A DNA stretch of 64,000 nucleotides from Paraplanobispora takensis. Lineage in GTDB: Bacteria; Actinomycetota; Actinomycetes; Streptosporangiales; Streptosporangiaceae. Positions 42,157 to 51,214 of the stretch are shown here, piece after piece. Positions within the stretch are counted from its first letter, which is position 1. Each line of letters starts with the position of its first letter. The position numbers were made by a program, and so were the translations under genes. The notes below the pieces were generated by a model. The model was not told the origin of the DNA and did no database searches. It worked only from the letters and a program-made list of their open reading frames with translations. The DNA lies in NCBI RefSeq assembly GCF_016863195.1, contig NZ_BOOK01000030.1, positions 144,507 through 208,506 on the forward strand, given 5' to 3'.

Positions 42157-45100
42157 ATGCGTGTGGAGTTTCGTATCCTGGGAGCTCTTGAAGCCGCAGC
42201 CGACGGGCGCCTTCTCGACCTGGGAGGCTCCCGGCAGCGGACCGTCCTGGCCGTCCTGCTCCTGAACGCCGACCGGCCGGTCACCATCGGACGCCTCATG
42301 GAGGCGCTCTACGGCGACGACCCGCCCGCCACCTCGCGGGCGCAGGTGCAGATCTGCATCTCCACGCTGCGGCGCCTGTTCAGCGCGAACGGCGACCCCG
42401 ACATGATCGTGACCAGGTCGCAGGGCTACGCGCTGCGCACCGGGGAGAGCCGGATCGACGCCCGCCGCTTCGACGAGCTCGTGCTCAAGGCGCGCAGGCG
42501 CCGTGACGAGCGCAGCCTCGACGAGGCCGTCAAGCACTACCGGGAGGCGCTCGCGCTGTGGCGCGGCCCGGCCCTGGAGGGCGTCGAGAGCCGGCTGGTC
42601 CAGTCGGCCGCCGGCCAGCTCGACGAGCAGCGCATCACCGCCAACGAGGACTGCATCCAGCTGGAGCTGGACCTGGGCCGCCACCACGAGCTGGTGGGCG
42701 AGCTCAGCAGGCTGACGGAGGAACATCCTCTGCGCGAGCGGCTCATCGGCCAGCTCATGACCGCGCTGTACCGTTCGGACCGCCAGGCCGAGTCCCTGCA
42801 GGTCTACCGGGACGCCCGGCGCATGATGATCGACGAGCTGGGCATCGAGCCCAACGAACGACTGCAGCAGCTCGAATCGGCGATCCTCACCGCGGACGAG
42901 CGCCTCGACCCGCCGAGCCCGCCGACCCAGGCCGAGGCAGAGTCGCGGGTGGTCCTGCCCGCCGTCCCGGGCATGCTCCCGGCCGGCATCGCCGACTTCA
43001 TCGGCCGGCACGACCAGATCGAGGAGATCCGGCAGCGCCTGACGCTCGCCTCCGGCGGCGCGGCCCGCTTCGCCGTGCCCATCGTCGCGATCTCCGGCCG
43101 GGCCGGGATCGGCAAGACCACCATCGCGGTCCACGCGGCGCACAGCGTCACCGAGCGCTTCCCCGACGGCCAGCTCTACGCCGACCTGCACGGGGGCGGC
43201 ACCCGGCCGGTGAGCCCGATGCAGGTGCTCGAACGCTTCCTGCGTGCGCTGGGGGTGCCCGGCACCTCCCTGCCCGACAGCATGGACGAACGGGCCGAGA
43301 CCTACCGGATCCTCCTGGCCGACCGCAGGATGCTCATCGTCCTGGACGATGCGACCACCGAGAGCCAGGTGCTCCCCCTGCTGCCAGGCAACCCCGCCTC
43401 CGCCGTCATCGTCACCAGCCGGAGCAGGCTTTCGGGACTGGCGGGAGCGATCCAAGTCGATGTGGGCCTGTTCGACGCGATCCAGTCACTGGACCTGCTC
43501 TCCCACATCGCCGGTGCCGACCGGATGCAGGGCGAGCCCGAGGCGGCCGTCGCGCTCGCCGAGCTGTGCGGGAACCTTCCACTGGCGCTGCGCATCGCAG
43601 GCGCGCGCCTGGCGGCCCGCCCCCACTGGAGCGTCGAGCAGCTGGTGGACCGGCTCAGGGACGGGGCCCGCAGGCTCGACGAGCTCAGGCACGGCGAGAT
43701 GGGCATCAGGGCCAGTCTCTCCCTGACCTACGAGGGCATCAGCGAGCCGGCCCGCCACCTGTTCCGGCGGCTGGCGATCCTCGACTCGCGCGTCTTCTCG
43801 GCGTGGACCAGCGCGGCCCTGATGGACCAGCCGCTCGCCGACGCCCAGGACCTGCTCGACGTCCTGACCGACGCCCAGCTCATCGAGGTGATCAGCACCG
43901 GGCGGCACATCAACACGCAGTACCGCTTCCACGACCTCATCCGCGTGTTCGCGCGCGAGCGGCTGGCGGCGGAGGAGCCGCCCGCCGAGCGCACCGCCAC
44001 GCTCTCCCGCGTGCTCAGCGCCCTGCTCTCCCTGATCCGGGCGGCCCGCAGCCGCGAGTTCGGCGCGTCGGTCTCCGACGGCCAGCCGGGCTCCTTCTCC
44101 TCCCCCCTCCCCGGGGAACTCGTCGAACGACTGGTCTCCGACCCCGTCCTCTGGTTCGAGTCCGAGCGCCACGTCCTGCTGTCGGGCATCCGCCAGGCCG
44201 CGCAGGCGGGATTCGTCGAGCTGTGCTGGAAGCTGGCCAAGCAGGGCGAGGACTTCTTCGAGTCGCGGGTCTACCTGGACGACTGGCAGGAGACCCACAA
44301 GATCGCCCTGGAGGCCGCCCAGAACGGCGACGACAAGCGCGGGCAGGCCGAGATGCTGGGCTCGCTGGGCACGCTGTCCCTGAGCGAGCAGCGCTTCGAC
44401 GACGCGCGGCGCGAGTTCCAGGCGGCGCTCGAACTCTTCCAGGAGGTCGGGGACGAGCCCAACATCGCCCTGTCCATCCGCAACCTCGCCTTCCTGGAAC
44501 GGCTGGGCGGCCAGTACGAGGCGGCGATGGACCATCTGGAAGACGCCCTGAAGATCTTCTGCGCGATCGGCGACCAGATCTCCGCCGCGCACACGCTGCA
44601 CAACCTCGCCCAGATCCGGGTCGACTGCGACGACATCGACGGCGCCAAGATGCTGCTGGCCGAGGCCCTGGTCCGCAGCAGGAGCGGCGGCAGCAGGCGG
44701 GTGACCACCCAGGTCCTGCACCGGATGGGCGAGGCGCACCTGCAGGCGCGCGAGTTCGCCCTGGCGGCGGGCGCCTTCGAGGAGGCGCTGACGGTCGTGC
44801 AGGAGACCGGCGACACCATCGGCGAGGCGTTCGCCCTGCACGGCCTGGGCATGGCGCGGCTGCGCCAGGGCAGGCTGGAGGAGGCCGTCACCCTGCTCGG
44901 CCACGCCCTGACCGGCGCCCAGAGCAGCCACCACCGGCTCGCGGAGGCGAACGCGCTGGCCGGCATGGGCGAGCTCGCCATCGCGGCGGGCAAGCCGCCC
45001 GAGGCCGTCAGCCCCCTGCGCAAGGCCGCCACCCTGTTCCGCCAGATGAGGATCCCGCTGCGCGAGGCCGACACCCTCATCATGCTGGGCGAGGTCCTGC

Positions 45101-45309
45101 GGGCCGTCGGCGACGAGGCGGCGACGTCGGCGGCGCTGTCGAGGGTGCTGGAGCTCGCCGAGCAGATCGACCTGCGGGTGGGGGCGGCCCTGCGCGAGCG
45201 GCTCTCGGCGATCCAGGACCGCGGCCAGGACCGCCACCCGGTGTACGCCGCCATCATCGCCGACATCTCCCCGCGCTCCGTGAGCGGCCGGGCACTGGGC
45301 AGGGGCTAG
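42157..45309 (+). CDS. SARP-family regulator with NB-ARC and TPR domains
   Basis: A 1050-residue regulator. Residues 1-95 form an OmpR-like winged helix (FRILGALEAAADGRLLDLGG; VQICISTLRRLF). Residues about 100-245 are the BTAD domain. An NB-ARC ATPase follows, with P-loop SGRAGIGKTTI near 313 and a VLDDAT Walker B. From about 700 on there are TPR repeats. Large SARPs of this type (AfsR-like) activate antibiotic clusters. It is the only SARP in the window and is likely a positive regulator of the enediyne genes that begin on the other strand. Confidence 0.94.
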   Translation: MRVEFRILGALEAAADGRLLDLGGSRQRTVLAVLLLNADRPVTIGRLMEALYGDDPPATSRAQVQICISTLRRLFSANGDPDMIVTRSQGYALRTGESRIDARRFDELVLKARRRRDERSLDEAVKHYREALALWRGPALEGVESRLVQSAAGQLDEQRITANEDCIQLELDLGRHHELVGELSRLTEEHPLRERLIGQLMTALYRSDRQAESLQVYRDARRMMIDELGIEPNERLQQLESAILTADERLDPPSPPTQAEAESRVVLPAVPGMLPAGIADFIGRHDQIEEIRQRLTLASGGAARFAVPIVAISGRAGIGKTTIAVHAAHSVTERFPDGQLYADLHGGGTRPVSPMQVLERFLRALGVPGTSLPDSMDERAETYRILLADRRMLIVLDDATTESQVLPLLPGNPASAVIVTSRSRLSGLAGAIQVDVGLFDAIQSLDLLSHIAGADRMQGEPEAAVALAELCGNLPLALRIAGARLAARPHWSVEQLVDRLRDGARRLDELRHGEMGIRASLSLTYEGISEPARHLFRRLAILDSRVFSAWTSAALMDQPLADAQDLLDVLTDAQLIEVISTGRHINTQYRFHDLIRVFARERLAAEEPPAERTATLSRVLSALLSLIRAARSREFGASVSDGQPGSFSSPLPGELVERLVSDPVLWFESERHVLLSGIRQAAQAGFVELCWKLAKQGEDFFESRVYLDDWQETHKIALEAAQNGDDKRGQAEMLGSLGTLSLSEQRFDDARREFQAALELFQEVGDEPNIALSIRNLAFLERLGGQYEAAMDHLEDALKIFCAIGDQISAAHTLHNLAQIRVDCDDIDGAKMLLAEALVRSRSGGSRRVTTQVLHRMGEAHLQAREFALAAGAFEEALTVVQETGDTIGEAFALHGLGMARLRQGRLEEAVTLLGHALTGAQSSHHRLAEANALAGMGELAIAAGKPPEAVSPLRKAATLFRQMRIPLREADTLIMLGEVLRAVGDEAATSAALSRVLELAEQIDLRVGAALRERLSAIQDRGQDRHPVYAAIIADISPRSVSGRALGRG

Positions 45310-45401
45310 AAGAGGAGCGGGCCCCGAAGCCGGGAGCGGCTACGGCGGTGCGTGCCGGGCGGGTGGCCCGCCCGCCGATGCTGCCGGCGGTAGGGGAACG
45401 G

Positions 45402-45953
45402 TCACCCCCGCGGCCGTCGCGGACCGGTGGCCGCTCCCTCCCCGGTGCGATACAGGGGCTGTTCCGTATAGGCGACGGGGATGGAGGAGACGGGGTCATC
45501 GAGTGCGATGTCCGATCGGCGCCGGGCGAGCGCACGCACGTACCCGAGGTGACGTCCGCGATCGGCGTCGAGGGCGTCGATCTCCGCCTCGTTGTCCGGT
45601 GCGATCGCCCGTTGCCATTGCAGCCAGTGCTTCCAGCCGTCCGTCATGGTGTCGGCGAGGTCCACGCGGGCGACGCCGCTGCGTTCCCAGTGGCGGTGCC
45701 ACCAGTGGGCCGAGTGCAGGCAGGCCATGCTCGGCCCCCACCAGCCCCGCAGGTGTTCGGGGACCGGCCCGTCGATCTCCTGGGTCAGTCCCGCGCCGGC
45801 GATGCCGATCTGACCGCCCGGCCGGACGAACCGGGCCAGATAGTTGAGGTAGAGGTCGTCGGTGCCGTAGTAGACGAAGGAGTCGATGCTGATGACGGCG
45901 TCGAAGAAGCCCGCCGCGAACGGCAGGGATCGGGCGTCGGCGTGGATCGGGAA
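45402..45953 (-). pseudogene. 3' remnant of a SAM-dependent methyltransferase
   Basis: The reading frame codes for the C-terminal two thirds of a class I methyltransferase (FPIHADARSLPFAAGFFDAV; DDLYLNYLARFVRPGGQIGI; then LRGWWGPSMACLHSAHWWHR). The N-terminal SAM-binding Gly-rich motif is missing, because upstream the DNA codes for a different protein in another frame. It therefore cannot be a working methyltransferase and is scored as a broken gene. Confidence 0.78.
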
Positions 45954-46296
45954 TGATCCGCCCCAGCGCCGCCCGGTACGGCCGCAGCCCGGCGTCCGCC
46001 GTGAACGCGGCATCCCGCAACCGCCCGAGCAACGCGGTGGCCAGCGCCCGGTAGGTGCCGCCCGCCAGCACCTCCATGCCCGCCGCCGAGGCCCGGGCCG
46101 ACGCCTCCGTCAGCAAGCGCGACTTGCCGATGCCCGCCTCGCCGACGATCATCACGGCCGCACCACGCCCATCGGCGGAGGCCTCAATGAGCTTGTTGAT
46201 CGCCGCCAGCTCCACGGCCCGGCCCACGATCCGCTCCCTCGGCGGCTCCGGCGAACCCACCAACTCCACACACCCCTGTCGCGAGTTCTGGATCAC
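45954..46296 (-). pseudogene. 5' remnant of a LAL/AAA regulator fused to the methyltransferase remnant
   Basis: The frame starts at an ATG at 46296 and codes for the first about 110 residues of an AAA-type LuxR regulator (VGRAVELAAINKLIEAS, P-loop VGEAGIGKSRLL, then AAFTADAGLRPYRAALGR). Homology stops abruptly near 45955, where the methyltransferase remnant begins out of frame. The abrupt junction suggests a deletion between two genes or an illegitimate recombination. Confidence 0.72.
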
Positions 46297-46457
46297 CTGC
46301 GTCGACGGTGGACAAAATCGATGCGAGGCACTCGTTCACCGTAATCGGCCTCTCGATGACCGTGGCCGGCTATGACTCGGGAGCGGGCGCCGACGCATGC
46401 CCCCGAGGCCCTGTGCGACAGATTTGTCCGCGCATCCTCTTGCATCCAGATAGTCTG

Positions 46458-46476
46458 CGCGTAGATAATCTACGCG
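46458..46476. promoter_or_regulatory. MarR-type palindromic operator
   Basis: CGCGTAGAT-A-ATCTACGCG is a perfect 9-bp palindrome around one base, 24 bases before the SRPBCC start codon. It is where the promoter should be, and the second gene of the operon is a MarR regulator, so autoregulation is very likely. Confidence 0.75.
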
Positions 46477-46499
46477 AAGCCTGATTGATGGAGGAAGAC

Positions 46500-46916
46500 A
46501 TGTGGGAGTACGAGTACAGCGTCGAGACCGCCGCCGCCCCCGACGCGCTCTGGCGCATCTGGTCGGACATGGACGCCTGGCCCCAGTGGAACGACGGGAT
46601 CGCCAAGATCGAGGTCGAGGGGCCGTTCGCGGTCGGCACGGCGTTCACGATGACACCGCCCCAGGGTGACGCGATCCCGATGCGGCTGGTGGAGATCGTG
46701 CCGGGGCGGGTGTTCACCGACGAGATGGACGCGGGCGACTTCCTCGTCACCACCGTGCACCGGCTGGAGCCGCTGCCGGGCGGGGGCACCCGGGTGACCT
46801 ACCGGACCGAGATCACGGGGGCCGCCGCCGATCAGGTCGGGCCGGAGCTGGGACCGCAGATCACCGCCGACTTCCCCGACGTGCTCGCCGCGCTGGTACG
46901 GCGGGCGGAGGGCTGA
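46500..46916 (+). CDS. SRPBCC-family (START-like) protein
   Basis: A 138-residue polyketide-cyclase/SRPBCC fold protein. Its start region (YEYSVETAAAPDALWRIWSD) and MDAWPQWNDGIAKIEVEG are typical. These proteins bind hydrophobic ligands in a deep pocket. The ATG at 46500 is preferred because GGAGGAAGAC lies just before it; an ATG 12 bases upstream is possible. It is followed after 3 bases by a MarR gene and preceded by a palindromic operator. Confidence 0.88.
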   Translation: MWEYEYSVETAAAPDALWRIWSDMDAWPQWNDGIAKIEVEGPFAVGTAFTMTPPQGDAIPMRLVEIVPGRVFTDEMDAGDFLVTTVHRLEPLPGGGTRVTYRTEITGAAADQVGPELGPQITADFPDVLAALVRRAEG

Positions 46917-46919
46917 GGC

Positions 46920-47351
46920 GTGCCCCTGGAACCGGACCGCAGTCCCGGCTTCCTGCTGTGGCACGTCACGCTGCGCTGGCAGCGGGAGATGGCCGCCGCA
47001 CTCACGCCGCTGGACCTCACCCACGTGCAGTTCGTGCTGCTGGCCACCACCTGGTGGCTGAACACCCACGGGCAGAACCCGAACCAGCTCAACCTGGCCA
47101 CCGCCGCGGGCACCGACGTGAAGATGACCTCGCAGGTGCTGCGCAGGCTGGAGACCAAGGGCCTGATCCGGCGCGAGGTGGACCCCTCCGACACCCGGGC
47201 CCGGCTGCTGCGGGTCACCGAGCAGGGCGGGCGGCTCGCCCGGGAGGCCGTCGCCGCCGTCGAGGCGGCCGACCGGGCCTTCTTCGGCTCCGCCGCCGAC
47301 CCGGCCCTGGTGGCGACCCTCCGGCGGCTCGCCGGTCACGATCCGGGCTGA
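46920..47351 (+). CDS. MarR-family transcriptional regulator
   Basis: A 143-residue winged-helix regulator with a GTG start. LNLATAAGTDVKMTSQVLRR is the recognition region, followed by LETKGLIRREVDPSDTRARL for the wing, with Asp and Arg as in most MarR proteins. It forms a two-gene operon with the SRPBCC protein (3 bases apart) and likely binds the palindrome at 46458-46476, being released by a small aromatic or lipophilic ligand. Confidence 0.92.
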   Translation: MPLEPDRSPGFLLWHVTLRWQREMAAALTPLDLTHVQFVLLATTWWLNTHGQNPNQLNLATAAGTDVKMTSQVLRRLETKGLIRREVDPSDTRARLLRVTEQGGRLAREAVAAVEAADRAFFGSAADPALVATLRRLAGHDPG

Positions 47352-47488
47352 GGGCCGCCCGGTCCCACCGACGTATCACCGCAACCCGTGACCGGGGTTC
47401 ACGGTTCTCCGGATCGGAGCCCGGGCGAGGGGTGGACGGCGGGGCCCCGCCGGACCATCATCGTCGGCGTACGGGAGAGGGGGCGGCC

Positions 47489-48712
47489 ATGCGGGACGGG
47501 CACGGCGTGCTGGTGCTGATGGGATCGGGCGAGACGAGCCCGACCATGGTCGAGATCCACCGCTCCGTCGTGCGCGGGCTGGGGGCCGCGCCCCGGGCCG
47601 TGCTGCTCGACACGCCATACGCCTTCCAGGAGAACGCCGCCGACATCTCCGCCCGCGCCCGCGGTTACTTCGCCCGGAGCGTCGGGCTGGAGATCGAGGT
47701 GTCGGCCCGGCCGGAGGGGGCCGACTGGGTGTTCTCCGGGCCGGGCAGCCCGACCTTCGCCCTCGACCGGTGGAGCGGCTCGGGGATCGCGGACGAGCTG
47801 CGGGCCCGGGTCCGGGCGCGGCGGGGGGCGACGGTGCTCGCCTCGGCCGCCGCCTGTACGGCGGGCCTGGCCACGGTGCCGGTCTACGAGATCTACAAGG
47901 TGGGCCAGGACCCGCACTGGCGCGAGGGCCTGGACCTGCTGGAGCCGCTCGGCCTGCGCGCGGCGGTGATCCCGCACTTCGACAACGCCGAGGGCGGCAC
48001 CCACGACACCCGCTACTGCTATCTCGGCGAGCGGCGGCTGTCGCTGATGGAGGACCTGCTGCCGCCGGACGCCTTCGTGCTCGGCATCGACGAGCACACC
48101 GCGGTGATCATCGACCTGGAGACCGGGGAGGTCGCGGTGGCCGGCCGCGGAGCCCTCACCGTCCGGCGGCGCGGCTCGCAGACGGTCCTGCCCGCGGGCG
48201 GCGGCACCGACCTGGCCGGGATCGGCCGCCTGGCCAGGGGCGGCGCCCCGGCCCGGGTCCCACGGCAGGCGGGCCCGCCGGCGCCCCGCCAGGTCACCCT
48301 GGAGGAGGCCGCCCGCGAGCGCGAGCGCGACGTCCGCGCCGCGCTCACGCGGCACGACACCGCCGCCGCCGTCCGGGCCGTGCTCGACCTGGAGTCCGAG
48401 ATCGTCACCTGGTCGGCCGACACCGAGGAGGACGCCGGCGGCGTCGACGACGCCCGGCGGACCCTGCGCTCCCTGATCGCCGTGCTGGGCGGGCTCGCCG
48501 ACACCGTGGACCCGCACGACCGCCTGGCCCCGATGGTCGAGCCGCTGCTGGCGCTGCGCGGCGAGCTGCGGCGGTCGCACCGCTACGACCTGGCCGACGC
48601 GCTGCGCGCCGCACTGTCGGCCGGCGGGGTGCTCGTCGAGGACACCCCCGACGGACCGCGCTGGAGCGTCACCGGCGCCCGCCACCGGCCCGCCGGGACC
48701 GCCTGCGCATGA
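47489..48712 (+). CDS. peptidase S51-like protein with CysRS-like C-terminal domain
   Basis: A 407-residue protein. The first about 260 residues follow the cyanophycinase/peptidase S51 pattern: VLVLMGSGETSP at the start, SGPGSPTFAL, and ASAAACTAG where active S51 enzymes carry a Gly-x-Ser-x-Gly elbow, so the nucleophile may be Cys or Ser. After a Pro/Arg linker the last about 115 residues resemble the C-terminal helical bundle of cysteinyl-tRNA synthetase (YDLADALRAALSAGGVLVED, then TPDGPRW). No tRNA synthetase core is present. The ATG follows a GGGAGAGGGGG site. Function unknown; peptide or amino-acid amide hydrolysis is the family expectation. Confidence 0.78.
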   Translation: MRDGHGVLVLMGSGETSPTMVEIHRSVVRGLGAAPRAVLLDTPYAFQENAADISARARGYFARSVGLEIEVSARPEGADWVFSGPGSPTFALDRWSGSGIADELRARVRARRGATVLASAAACTAGLATVPVYEIYKVGQDPHWREGLDLLEPLGLRAAVIPHFDNAEGGTHDTRYCYLGERRLSLMEDLLPPDAFVLGIDEHTAVIIDLETGEVAVAGRGALTVRRRGSQTVLPAGGGTDLAGIGRLARGGAPARVPRQAGPPAPRQVTLEEAARERERDVRAALTRHDTAAAVRAVLDLESEIVTWSADTEEDAGGVDDARRTLRSLIAVLGGLADTVDPHDRLAPMVEPLLALRGELRRSHRYDLADALRAALSAGGVLVEDTPDGPRWSVTGARHRPAGTACA

Positions 48713-48983
48713 GGACGCCCGGTCACCGGACCGCCCGCGCCCGGCGGGTCCCGGGATCACCGGGCCCGCGCCCGCCGCCGGCCGGGCGGGGCCCGGACGA
48801 CGGGAGTTCAGGCGTCCTGGCACGATCCTTGTAAAGACATAAAGACATCCCCTTGAAAGGTGGACACGACCGCAATCACCGGGGATGCTCAGGGAGATCC
48901 CGTTCACCGGATGTTCATCTGCCGGACGCACGACTCCCGCCGGGGGCGGAGTCTCGTCCCGAACCCTCACGAAGGGACTCGTC

Positions 48984-50468
48984 ATGGTCTCCGTCGATCG
49001 CAGATCCTTCCTGACCACGACCGGTGGCGTCCTCGCGGCCGGCGTGGCGCTGGGCACCCTGGAGGCGCACGCCGCCTGGGCGCAGCAGGGCCGCCCGCTC
49101 TCCCACCCCGGTGAGGTCGGCTACGGGGAGCTGCGCCGTACCAGGTCCCGCAACACCGGGGAGGAGCTCCTGGCCCTGCCCGCCGGGTTCTCCTACACCG
49201 TCATCGGCCGGACCGGGACCCCGATGGACGACGGCACGCTCACGCCGATCGCCCACGACGGCATGGGCGCCTTCCGCGGCACCCGCAGGCACACCGCCCG
49301 GCTGATCCGCAACCACGAGGTCCGCACCCCGCCGGGGTCGCCCGTCGGCCGGGTGCACGTGCCCGGCTCGGCCCGCTACGACGAGCTCGGCGTCGGGGGG
49401 ACCACCACCCTGGAGGTGGACCTGCGCAGCGGCGAGGTGATCCGCCACTTCGTCAGCCTCAACGGCACGATCATCAACTGCGCCGGAGGCGTCATGCTCG
49501 GTGCCCGCGGCTGGCTGACCTGCGAGGAGACCACGGCGGGACTCGCCCAGGGCTGGCAGCGCAAGCACGGCTACATCTACGAGGTGCCGTTGGAGGGGCC
49601 CGAGCCCGGAAAGCCCGCGGCCTCGATGCCGATCACGGCGATGGGACGCTTCTCGCACGAGGCCGTGGCCGTCGACCCCCGCACCGGCTACGTCTACGAG
49701 ACCGAGGACGACTCCGGCAAGCCCGACGGCTTCTACCGCTACCGCCCCCACGACCCGCGCAACCTCGCCGCCGGCGGCGTGCTGGAGATGCTGAAGATCA
49801 AGGGCCGCGACGGCTACGACTGCCGCGAGGGACAGCGCATGGGCGCCCGGCTGCCGGTGGAGTGGGTGACGATCGACGACCCGGACCCCGACCTGGAGGG
49901 GGGCGCGCCGACCTGCACCCAGCAGGGCCTGGCCAAGGGCGGGGCGAAGTTCAACCGGCTGGAGGGCTGCTGGTGGGGCGACGGCAGTGCGTTCTTCAAC
50001 TCCACCAGCGGCGGCGACGCCAAGAACGGCGACGCCCCGGGCGCCGACGGGTACGTCGAGGGCTACGGCCAGGTCTGGCGCTACATCCCCGGCCGTCACG
50101 ACGGCGGGACCCTGGTGCTGGTCTACGAGTCGCCCGGCCGCAAGGCCCTGGACTCCCCCGACAACCTGACCTTCACCCCGCGCGGCGGCATCGTCCTGTG
50201 CGAGGACGACGCCTCCTCCGTCGACGCCGACCCGCACCCGCTGGCGCCGGGGCTGACCAACGTCAACCGCCTGATCGGGCTGGACCCGCGCCGCGGGCAG
50301 CCGTTCGAGTTCGCGGTCAACATCAGCGACGACAGCGAGTTCGCCGGGGCGTGCTTCAGCCCCGACGGCTCGGTGCTGTTCGTCAACAACCTCGGCAGCA
50401 CGGCCGAGACCGACCCGCCCGGCCGCACCTACGCCATCCGCGGCCCCTGGAAGCGCGGGCCCCTGTAA
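48984..50468 (+). CDS. PhoX-type (DUF839) phosphatase with Tat signal
   Basis: A 494-residue protein; the ATG follows GAAGGGACTC. It begins with a twin-arginine signal (VDRRSFLTTTGGVLAAGVAL). The mature part has the PhoX pattern: GELRRTRSRNTGEELLALP, RLIRNHE (metal ligand region), TCEETTAGLAQGW, SHEAVAVDPRTGYVYETEDD and FSPDGSVLFVN. PhoX enzymes are Ca/Fe alkaline phosphatases exported folded, active when phosphate is scarce. A TAAAGACATAAAGACAT direct repeat about 150 bases before the start may belong to its promoter. Confidence 0.9.
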   Translation: MVSVDRRSFLTTTGGVLAAGVALGTLEAHAAWAQQGRPLSHPGEVGYGELRRTRSRNTGEELLALPAGFSYTVIGRTGTPMDDGTLTPIAHDGMGAFRGTRRHTARLIRNHEVRTPPGSPVGRVHVPGSARYDELGVGGTTTLEVDLRSGEVIRHFVSLNGTIINCAGGVMLGARGWLTCEETTAGLAQGWQRKHGYIYEVPLEGPEPGKPAASMPITAMGRFSHEAVAVDPRTGYVYETEDDSGKPDGFYRYRPHDPRNLAAGGVLEMLKIKGRDGYDCREGQRMGARLPVEWVTIDDPDPDLEGGAPTCTQQGLAKGGAKFNRLEGCWWGDGSAFFNSTSGGDAKNGDAPGADGYVEGYGQVWRYIPGRHDGGTLVLVYESPGRKALDSPDNLTFTPRGGIVLCEDDASSVDADPHPLAPGLTNVNRLIGLDPRRGQPFEFAVNISDDSEFAGACFSPDGSVLFVNNLGSTAETDPPGRTYAIRGPWKRGPL

Positions 50469-50530
50469 GCCTGCCGGCCACGGCGAGCGGATCGCGCGGG
50501 ACCCGGCGCCCCGGTCCCGCGCGACCGCCT

Positions 50531-50590
50531 CCGGGCGATCGTTGCCGGGCGGTCATCCTCGGGGCGGTCACTCCCGGGGCGGTCACTTCC
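50531..50590 (+). repeat. short direct repeats of a CGGGGCGGTCACTCC type unit
   Basis: Three to four copies of about 15 bases (CCGGGCGATCGTTG, CGGGCGGTCATCCT, CGGGGCGGTCACTCC, CGGGGCGGTCACTTCC) lie in tandem between the convergent PhoX and RraA genes. The last copy runs into the 3' end of rraA. Confidence 0.55.
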
Positions 50591-51053
50591 GGGTGACGAG
50601 GATCCCGTCGTCGTCGCTGAACAGCTCGGCGCCGGGGTGGAAGGTGACCCCGCCGAAGGTCACCGGCACCTCGCGCTCCCCCGCGCCGTCCTTGGCGCTC
50701 TTGCGGGGGTTGGAGCCCAGGGCCTTGACGCCGAGGTCGAGTTCGCTCAGGGCGGTGACGTCGCGGACGGCGCCGTTGACGACCACGCCCGCCCAGCCGT
50801 TGGCGACCGCGGCGCCCGCGATCACGTCGCCCATCAGCGCGGTGTGCACCGAGCCCCCGCCGTCGACGACCAGGACGCGCCCGTGGCCGGGCTCGGAGAG
50901 GGTCTGCTTGACCAGGAGGTTGTCCTGGTGGCAGCGGACCGTGGCGACGGTGCCGCGGAAGGCGCGGCGCCCGCCGTACTGGCGCAGTTGCAGGTCGCAG
51001 GAGTCGAGCTCGTCGCCGCGCTCGTCGTAGAGGTCTGCCGTGATGACGTTCAC
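50583..51053 (-). CDS. rraA: RraA-like protein
   Basis: A 156-residue protein of the RraA/4-hydroxy-4-methyl-2-oxoglutarate aldolase family. The GTG start follows [26 protein letters not shown] and [12 protein letters not shown] carry the Gly-rich site and the Arg-Asp pair of the family. In actinobacteria these proteins may inhibit RNase E or act as aldolases; the sequence does not distinguish the two. It is convergent with phoX and downstream of the transporter operon on the opposite side of a terminator. Confidence 0.88.
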   Translation of the reverse strand: MNVITADLYDERGDELDSCDLQLRQYGGRRAFRGTVATVRCHQDNLLVKQTLSEPGHGRVLVVDGGGSVHTALMGDVIAGAAVANGWAGVVVNGAVRDVTALSELDLGVKALGSNPRKSAKDGAGEREVPVTFGGVTFHPGAELFSDDDGILVTRK

Positions 51054-51132
51054 GCCTGGCCTTCCGTGATGCCCGTGATGCCGCGAAGGCCCCGCCGGGC
51101 GGCGGGGCCGGGCCGCGACCATGCTAACGACG

Positions 51133-51162
51133 GCGCGGGCCCGCCCCGCGGCGGGCCCGCGC
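51133..51162 (-). terminator. 13-bp hairpin after the transporter operon
   Basis: GCGCGGGCCCGCC and its exact complement enclose a 4-base loop, about 50 bases beyond the stop of the binding-protein gene on the minus strand. There is no T-run. A smaller hairpin (GGCCCCGCC/GGCGGGGCC, 51088-51109) follows it. Together they probably end the transporter transcript. Confidence 0.55.
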
Positions 51163-51214
51163 CCCCGGGATGTCGCTCACCGCCCCCCGCTCCGGACGGG
51201 CGGCCGGCGCGACG

